Origin: Bacteroidota bacterium
GTDB lineage: Bacteria > Bacteroidota > Bacteroidia > B-17B0 > Aurantibacillaceae
Reading direction: 5' to 3'
Assembly: GCA_947449125.1 (NCBI GenBank)
Contig: CANFQR010000026.1
Coordinates: forward strand, 1-10,017
Length of the DNA stretch: 10,017 bases
Shown here: in pieces, positions 6,171-10,017 of the stretch
Position numbering within the stretch: the stretch's first letter is position 1
How the letters are laid out: every line of letters starts with the position of its first letter
Notes under the pieces: generated by a model
What the model saw: the letters and a program-made list of their open reading frames with translations, nothing else
Databases searched by the model: none
Told to the model about the DNA's origin: nothing
Position numbers and translations under genes: made by a program

Positions 6171-7661
6171 ATGGCACTTAAGTATACACAGCAACTTAAA
6201 CTATCTCAAAAATTATTGCCGCAACAAATTCTGTTAATGAAACTGTTGCAACTGCCTGTAATTGCTCTCGAAGAACGAATTAAAGAAGAGCTTGAAACAA
6301 ACCCGGCATTAGAAGAAGACAACGAAGCTTTAAACGACGACGAATTATTTAGTAACGAAGAATCTGATAACTCCGAAGAAATTGAATTTGACGAACAGGG
6401 CGAAATAAAAGAAGACGACAGCAAGACTATTGAAAACGATGTAGTCATGGAAGACTACATGGATGACGAAGCTTTAGATTCTTACAAATACGAAATTTCA
6501 AACAAAGGAGCAGACGACGATACCCGCGAATTTATTGTGGTAGAAGGCATAGGGTTTCAAGAACAACTCGAACAACAACTGGGGTTAAAAGACATTACAG
6601 AACAAGAATACGCCATTGGCAGTTATTTAATTGGTTGTTTAGACGAAGACGGTTACTTACGGCGAGAAATTGATTTAATTGTTGACGATTTGGCGTTTAA
6701 CTATAATTTAACCACAACCGTTAACGAAATTGAAAATGTATTAAAACTAATACAAAATTTTGACCCTGCCGGGGTTGGCGCCAGAAATTTACAGGAATGC
6801 CTGCTATTGCAACTCGAACGCAAATCCGAAAAAACCAAAGAAATAATTCAGGCCATACATGTTATTAAACATCAAATGGACGAATTTTCTAAAAAACATT
6901 ACGACAAAATTTTAAAACGTTTACACATTACCGACGAAGAATTAAAAGACATTGTTGATGTGATAAAACACCTTAACCCGCGCCCCGGAAACAGCGATGC
7001 TAAAGAAACCAATTTAACCAGTGTAATACCCGATTTTATTATTAGCGTTAACGACGGTGTGCCCGAATTAAGCATAAACGGCCGCAGTTTGCCCGACTTA
7101 AAAATTAGTAAAGATTATTATGAAATGTTGCGTGAATACTCTAAAAACAAAGACAAAAGCGCCAAAGAAGCTAGCAATTTTATTAAAGGAAAAATAGAGA
7201 GTGCCGAGTGGTTTATAGAGGCCCTGCAACAACGCCACGCTACCCTGGCACTTTGCATGCATGCCATTTTAGATCATCAAAAAGATTATTTTATATCGGG
7301 TGATGAGAGTAAGTTAAAACCCATGATTTTAAAAGACATTGCCGGCAAAGTAAATTTAGACCTCTCAACCGTATCGCGTGTAGCTAACAGTAAATATGTG
7401 CAAACGCCTTACGGCACGTTTTTACTTAAAACTTTTTTTAGCGAAAGCATGAGTACCGATAGCGGCGAAGAAGTAAGCAGCCGCGAAATAAAAAAAATAT
7501 TGCAAGACTGCATTGCTGCCGAAGATAAAAAAAACCCGTTTACTGACGATGAACTTTGCAAAGCCTTAAAAGAAAAAGGTTATAACATTGCCCGACGCAC
7601 CGTTGCCAAATACCGCGAACAGCTAGATATACCGGTAGGAAGAATGCGCAAAGAAATTTAG
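6171..7661 (+). CDS. rpoN: RNA polymerase sigma-54 factor
   Basis: Sigma-54, which directs RNA polymerase to -24/-12 promoters and needs an ATP-driven enhancer-binding protein to open them. All parts are present in 496 residues. Region I is Gln/Leu-rich (QQLKLSQKLLPQQILLMKLL, then EELETNPALEE, residues 7-48). A long acidic region II follows (about 48-105, many Asp/Glu). Next come the core-binding region (GIGFQEQLEQQLGL, NFDPAGVGARNLQECLLLQL, HLNPRPG) and the helix-turn-helix DNA-binding part (LKDIAGKVNLDLSTVSRVAN, then KYVQTPYGTFLLKTFFSES, about 387-430). The RpoN box ARRTVAKYRE is exact at 474-483. It follows tyrS by three bases and is probably translated from the same message. No enhancer-binding protein lies in the window, and I found no convincing -24/-12 promoter here, so its targets are elsewhere. 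I see no strong terminator after it. Confidence 0.98.
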   Translation: MALKYTQQLKLSQKLLPQQILLMKLLQLPVIALEERIKEELETNPALEEDNEALNDDELFSNEESDNSEEIEFDEQGEIKEDDSKTIENDVVMEDYMDDEALDSYKYEISNKGADDDTREFIVVEGIGFQEQLEQQLGLKDITEQEYAIGSYLIGCLDEDGYLRREIDLIVDDLAFNYNLTTTVNEIENVLKLIQNFDPAGVGARNLQECLLLQLERKSEKTKEIIQAIHVIKHQMDEFSKKHYDKILKRLHITDEELKDIVDVIKHLNPRPGNSDAKETNLTSVIPDFIISVNDGVPELSINGRSLPDLKISKDYYEMLREYSKNKDKSAKEASNFIKGKIESAEWFIEALQQRHATLALCMHAILDHQKDYFISGDESKLKPMILKDIAGKVNLDLSTVSRVANSKYVQTPYGTFLLKTFFSESMSTDSGEEVSSREIKKILQDCIAAEDKKNPFTDDELCKALKEKGYNIARRTVAKYREQLDIPVGRMRKEI

Positions 7662-7812
7662 GGTTTTATAAATAAGCAGCGTTTTTGCTAAGGTTAATTT
7701 AAAACGTAAGCCGAAATAATAGGAGTATAATTAAACGTGCTATCAAGTTTTGCAAAACTAAAAATTACCTCAAACACAATGCATAGATAAGCTTAACTAA
7801 TTTAAAAAATTG

Positions 7813-7831
7813 AAAACACATTTTCTGTTTT
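7813..7831 (-). terminator. weak AT-rich hairpin after the 171-aa exported protein gene
   Basis: On the minus strand AAAACA, a 7-base loop and TGTTTT form a 6-bp stem, followed by CAATTTTTT. It lies 12 bases after the stop at 7843, the right place for a terminator of the three-gene minus-strand cluster. The stem is short with one G-C pair, so it would be inefficient if real. Confidence 0.3.
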
Positions 7832-7842
7832 GTAAAAGAAAT

Positions 7843-8358
7843 CTATTTTTTAGAAGGTAGTGCACGAGAAAAAACAAACACCATTCTCTTACTGTCCGCA
7901 TTATCAAAATTTGTAAGTAATTCTAATCCCTGAGTAAAGCCCATCGAGTTTTGTTTAATAATTTCTACTGTTTCAACTAAAGCATATGCTGAATCTTTAG
8001 TCGTTTTTTCGGTGGTTTTTATAACCATATCCATACTTATATTAGCTCCGTTTAAAAATGTATTGGCTTGAGATTGGGCTTTAACTTGAGCAACTCGGTT
8101 CATTAAAGCTTCGCTTGGGTATTTTACCTTCTCTAAACTGAGAACCGAGATCAAGTATTGATGGTCGTAATCATCAACTATCTTAACGCCTTCAAAAGGC
8201 ATAGAACTATACATACGTTTGATAAAATTAGTAAAAACGGTTTTGTCCTCGTTAAAAGATTGGGCATTTATTGTGATTGAAAACATCAACAATAAAAAAG
8301 AAATTACAATTACAAATTTTGAAGTAAGCACGTATTTAATTTTGATGAACACAAACAT
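7843..8358 (-). CDS. exported protein of unknown function (171 aa)
   Basis: Secreted or periplasmic protein. A hydrophobic signal sequence (FVIVISFLLLMFS) ends in TINA-Q, so signal peptidase I should cut after Ala32 and leave about 139 residues. The ATG at 8356-8358 gives a long n-region of 14 residues. An in-frame GTG at 8329-8331 would give LTSKFVIVI and a more typical signal peptide, so the true start is uncertain. The mature part has no cysteine. It includes a helix around MNRVAQVKAQSQANTF, a strand-like stretch ISMDMVIKTTEKT, then YALVETVEII and a final strand RMVFVFSR. A helix followed by strands ending in VFVFSR is reminiscent of LPP20/FlgT-type small domains, but I would not assign it. 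It is last in a three-gene minus-strand cluster, 17 bases after the gene before it, so probably one transcript with it. Confidence 0.75.
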   Translation of the reverse strand: MFVFIKIKYVLTSKFVIVISFLLLMFSITINAQSFNEDKTVFTNFIKRMYSSMPFEGVKIVDDYDHQYLISVLSLEKVKYPSEALMNRVAQVKAQSQANTFLNGANISMDMVIKTTEKTTKDSAYALVETVEIIKQNSMGFTQGLELLTNFDNADSKRMVFVFSRALPSKK

Positions 8359-8375
8359 AGTGGTAGTTTAATCTT

Positions 8376-8678
8376 TTATAACCAAATACTTTCATGATTT
8401 AAGAGCGCCCATTTGTAAGAAGTAGCTGTGCCCGGATATTGAGATGGGTTGTAATCTAAGTTTCTTGCATTTATACTGTCGCAAATTTGTTTTTTACTCT
8501 GATTATAAAGCACATTTTGATGTGGACCTGATGGAATCCAAATTACATAATCATTCTCAATTTTGTAGGTGAGTTTTTTTCTTCTTTTAGTCAATAGTAT
8601 AATTTGTTCTTTAGCATGAAGTAATATTCTTTCCCACACACATTCGCAACAATTGCAATTAGTTTTTTGATGCCTCAT
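8376..8678 (-). CDS. unrecognised 100-aa protein with N-terminal CxCCxC cluster
   Basis: No family recognised. The protein has no signal peptide, unlike both neighbours. It starts with Cys8, Cys10, Cys11 and Cys13 in NCNCCECVW, which could bind metal or a cluster or form disulfides. A basic helix follows (AKEQIILLTKRRKKL, residues 22-36), then strands around KIENDYVIWIPSG and a C-terminal part with ICDSINARNLDYNPSQYPG and SYKWALLNHESIW. The last part could be a small winged-helix-like fold, but this is a guess. It lies 40 bases after the gene upstream and 17 bases before the one downstream, all on the minus strand, so it is likely in their operon. There is no Shine-Dalgarno sequence, as elsewhere in the window. 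The opposite strand shows no better gene here. The coding call rests on length, position and a plausible composition. Confidence 0.6.
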   Translation of the reverse strand: MRHQKTNCNCCECVWERILLHAKEQIILLTKRRKKLTYKIENDYVIWIPSGPHQNVLYNQSKKQICDSINARNLDYNPSQYPGTATSYKWALLNHESIWL

Positions 8679-8718
8679 AATATCGGATGGTTAATGCCTT
8701 TATTAATTACTTTCATTT

Positions 8719-10017
8719 TTACTTTTTATTTTCCCACGGCTGTACAACATATTTACTTATTTTTTCAAGCTTACTTAAAGGTAAAATATGTCGGTATTTT
8801 TGCGTGAATGAATATTGATTCGATTGATAGTAAACAAAAATATTCTGGCCAAGAAACTCCTTAAAGAAATATTCAATATTAGGCGCTGGACGAGAATAAC
8901 CCTCATGCTGAAAAGGAATATTACTGTCATTAAATATACTTTCTATTCCACTGTGGTAAGGCCACTGAAGAAATTGTTGATAAGCATTACCGGAGGAGGT
9001 GTTGCATGTCACAAAAGGGTTTCTATACTTCCATCCATCCCGACTTGCACATTGAAAACGCAAAACAGCAGAGGCAGGATACCCAAATTGAAAGTTTAAA
9101 TCCCAATTCTCATCTTCTTTTGTTTTGCCACTACTTGCTATATTTGATGTTTTATTTTGACCAGTTTCACAACACCTTTTAACATAAATAGTATCCACCT
9201 CAGAGATAATCCTAAAATTCAAAAGATAATTGTTGGCTTTTATAAAGAAGTTTTTCAGAGCAACCATTGATATACTGCTTCTTAGTGGTAAACTATCTTT
9301 TGCAGTTGGTCTCTGACCCGTGTATTTCACAACATAATAAATAGGTTTATTTATTTTTTCATAATTTATAACATCCTCTTCACCCATTGCAATTGCTGAA
9401 ACTGTTTTCCAAAAATATTTTTCATAGACATCATAATTTTGATTTGACTTACAATCCACTTCAAAATTTATTAAAAACATATCAGGAGGTAATGGATTAT
9501 AAGATTCTCCTTTATACGCCACAGGTTCTGAAACTTTTAAAGAGTAATCTATACTTTTTGATAATATTTCTTTACTTACTTTGCATAGATTCATTACAGC
9601 TGAATTTTCAGCGTCCTCGTTTAATTTTTGTAATTTAATGTTCATAGCAAAAGTTGAGCCTTTAAATTCCACCTCAACCCCTTTACCCTCGCAAAAACTT
9701 GTTAATTTACTGACAGAAACAGTTGCTTTAAGTGTTGATGCATAACCACCTTCAGGTAATTGAACCTCTGATATTGGCTCAAATTTTTGAATATTACCAT
9801 TAGATACAGATACAATTTCATCTTTTACTAAATTATCGTTTAATATTTCTGTTTTTGAAGAAATAAACGCACCAAAGGCTTGCTCAATAGCGCTTCGTAA
9901 AGCTTTTTGCCTGGCTTCATCTTGTGTTTTACCTTGACCGCTAACAGTTAGTATAACCGTCTTGTCATCTTGTGCATCTATAGTTGTAGTAAATGCTAAA
10001 GTTAAAAGTAATAGTAG
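8719..10017 (-). CDS. exported protein with LPP20/FlgT-N-like N-terminal domain, 5' end outside the window
   Basis: The reading frame stays open from the stop at 8719 to the last base of the window, giving 432 visible residues; the start codon lies beyond. Numbering visible residues from the window edge, 1-15 are the end of a signal peptide (LLLLLTLAFTTTIDA, cut before Gln16). Residues 20-107 (TVSGQGKTQDEARQKALRSA, IEQAFGAFIS, GNIQKFEPISEV, GGYASTLKATVSVS) follow the pattern of the LPP20 and FlgT N-terminal group: Gly-x-Gly start, Ala-rich helix, Gly, then paired strands. The remaining 325 residues are unfamiliar, with about ten aromatic-rich segments and several cysteines (a CC pair in KRCCETGQ; others in VDCKSN, FQCASRD, FVTCNTS). 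An internal GTG at 9670-9672 could be taken for the start but would remove the signal peptide and this domain, so the longer frame is preferred. It heads the visible part of the three-gene cluster. Location: periplasm or cell surface; function unknown. Confidence 0.85.
   Translation of the reverse strand, partial: LLLLLTLAFTTTIDAQDDKTVILTVSGQGKTQDEARQKALRSAIEQAFGAFISSKTEILNDNLVKDEIVSVSNGNIQKFEPISEVQLPEGGYASTLKATVSVSKLTSFCEGKGVEVEFKGSTFAMNIKLQKLNEDAENSAVMNLCKVSKEILSKSIDYSLKVSEPVAYKGESYNPLPPDMFLINFEVDCKSNQNYDVYEKYFWKTVSAIAMGEEDVINYEKINKPIYYVVKYTGQRPTAKDSLPLRSSISMVALKNFFIKANNYLLNFRIISEVDTIYVKRCCETGQNKTSNIASSGKTKEDENWDLNFQFGYPASAVLRFQCASRDGWKYRNPFVTCNTSSGNAYQQFLQWPYHSGIESIFNDSNIPFQHEGYSRPAPNIEYFFKEFLGQNIFVYYQSNQYSFTQKYRHILPLSKLEKISKYVVQPWENKK

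Noticed and set aside
7243..7262. TGGCAC and TTGCA close together, resembling a sigma-54 -24/-12 promoter
   Set aside because: The spacing between the two elements is far too short, and they lie inside the rpoN coding region.
7256..7266. Palindrome GCATGCATGC
   Set aside because: It is inside rpoN and encodes normal residues (Cys-Met-His-Ala), so it is most likely chance.
8815..9099. Plus-strand open frame of 94 codons opposite the exported protein gene
   Set aside because: It lies wholly inside the better-supported minus-strand gene and has no recognisable domain or start signal.
9670..9672. GTG as start codon of the last minus-strand gene
   Set aside because: The frame stays open to the window edge and encodes a signal peptide end and a coherent LPP20/FlgT-like domain, so this is an internal valine codon.

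Overview
The window reads as chromosomal DNA of an AT-rich member of the Bacteroidota. This is inferred from several things. There is a small protein of the DUF4286 type, a family I associate with this phylum. The Mrp ATPase lacks the usual C-terminal CxxC. One promoter is a perfect Bacteroidota -7 box (TAGATTTG). Shine-Dalgarno sequences are almost absent. The ECF-like sigma factor, sigma-54 and lipoprotein sequences have the style of this phylum. I cannot name the genus. There are no RNA genes, insertion sequences, CRISPR arrays or phage genes.

Layout. Positions 30-1754, minus strand: the Fe-S carrier ATPase Mrp/ApbC, preceded by two small lipoproteins that look like diverged copies of each other, with a strong intrinsic terminator between the two lipoprotein genes. 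Positions 1977-3657, plus strand, divergent from the lipoproteins: an ECF-type sigma factor overlapping a one-pass membrane protein. That protein combines an anti-sigma-like cytoplasmic N-terminus with an HtrA-like serine protease domain on the outer side of the membrane. Positions 3873-4310, plus: a single-gene unit of unknown function with its own promoter. It converges on a DUF4286 gene (4467-4769, minus), with a bidirectional terminator between them. Positions 4887-7661, plus: tyrS and rpoN, three bases apart. Positions 7843-10017, minus: a tight three-gene cluster made of an exported protein cut by the window end, a 100-residue protein with a cysteine cluster, and a second exported protein.

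How the genes may work together. Most of the window is housekeeping: Fe-S delivery, tyrosine charging and the alternative sigma factor sigma-54. The most interesting part is 1509-3657. The sigma factor gene and the divergent 81-residue lipoprotein gene each carry the same 8-mer, GGGTTACT, a short distance upstream on their own coding strand. The sigma factor's probable regulator is fused to a protease with an intact His-Asp-Ser triad. Together they suggest an envelope-sensing unit in which sensor, protease and anti-sigma are one polypeptide and a small lipoprotein is a target. This is inference from domain order and motifs; nothing in the sequence proves it.
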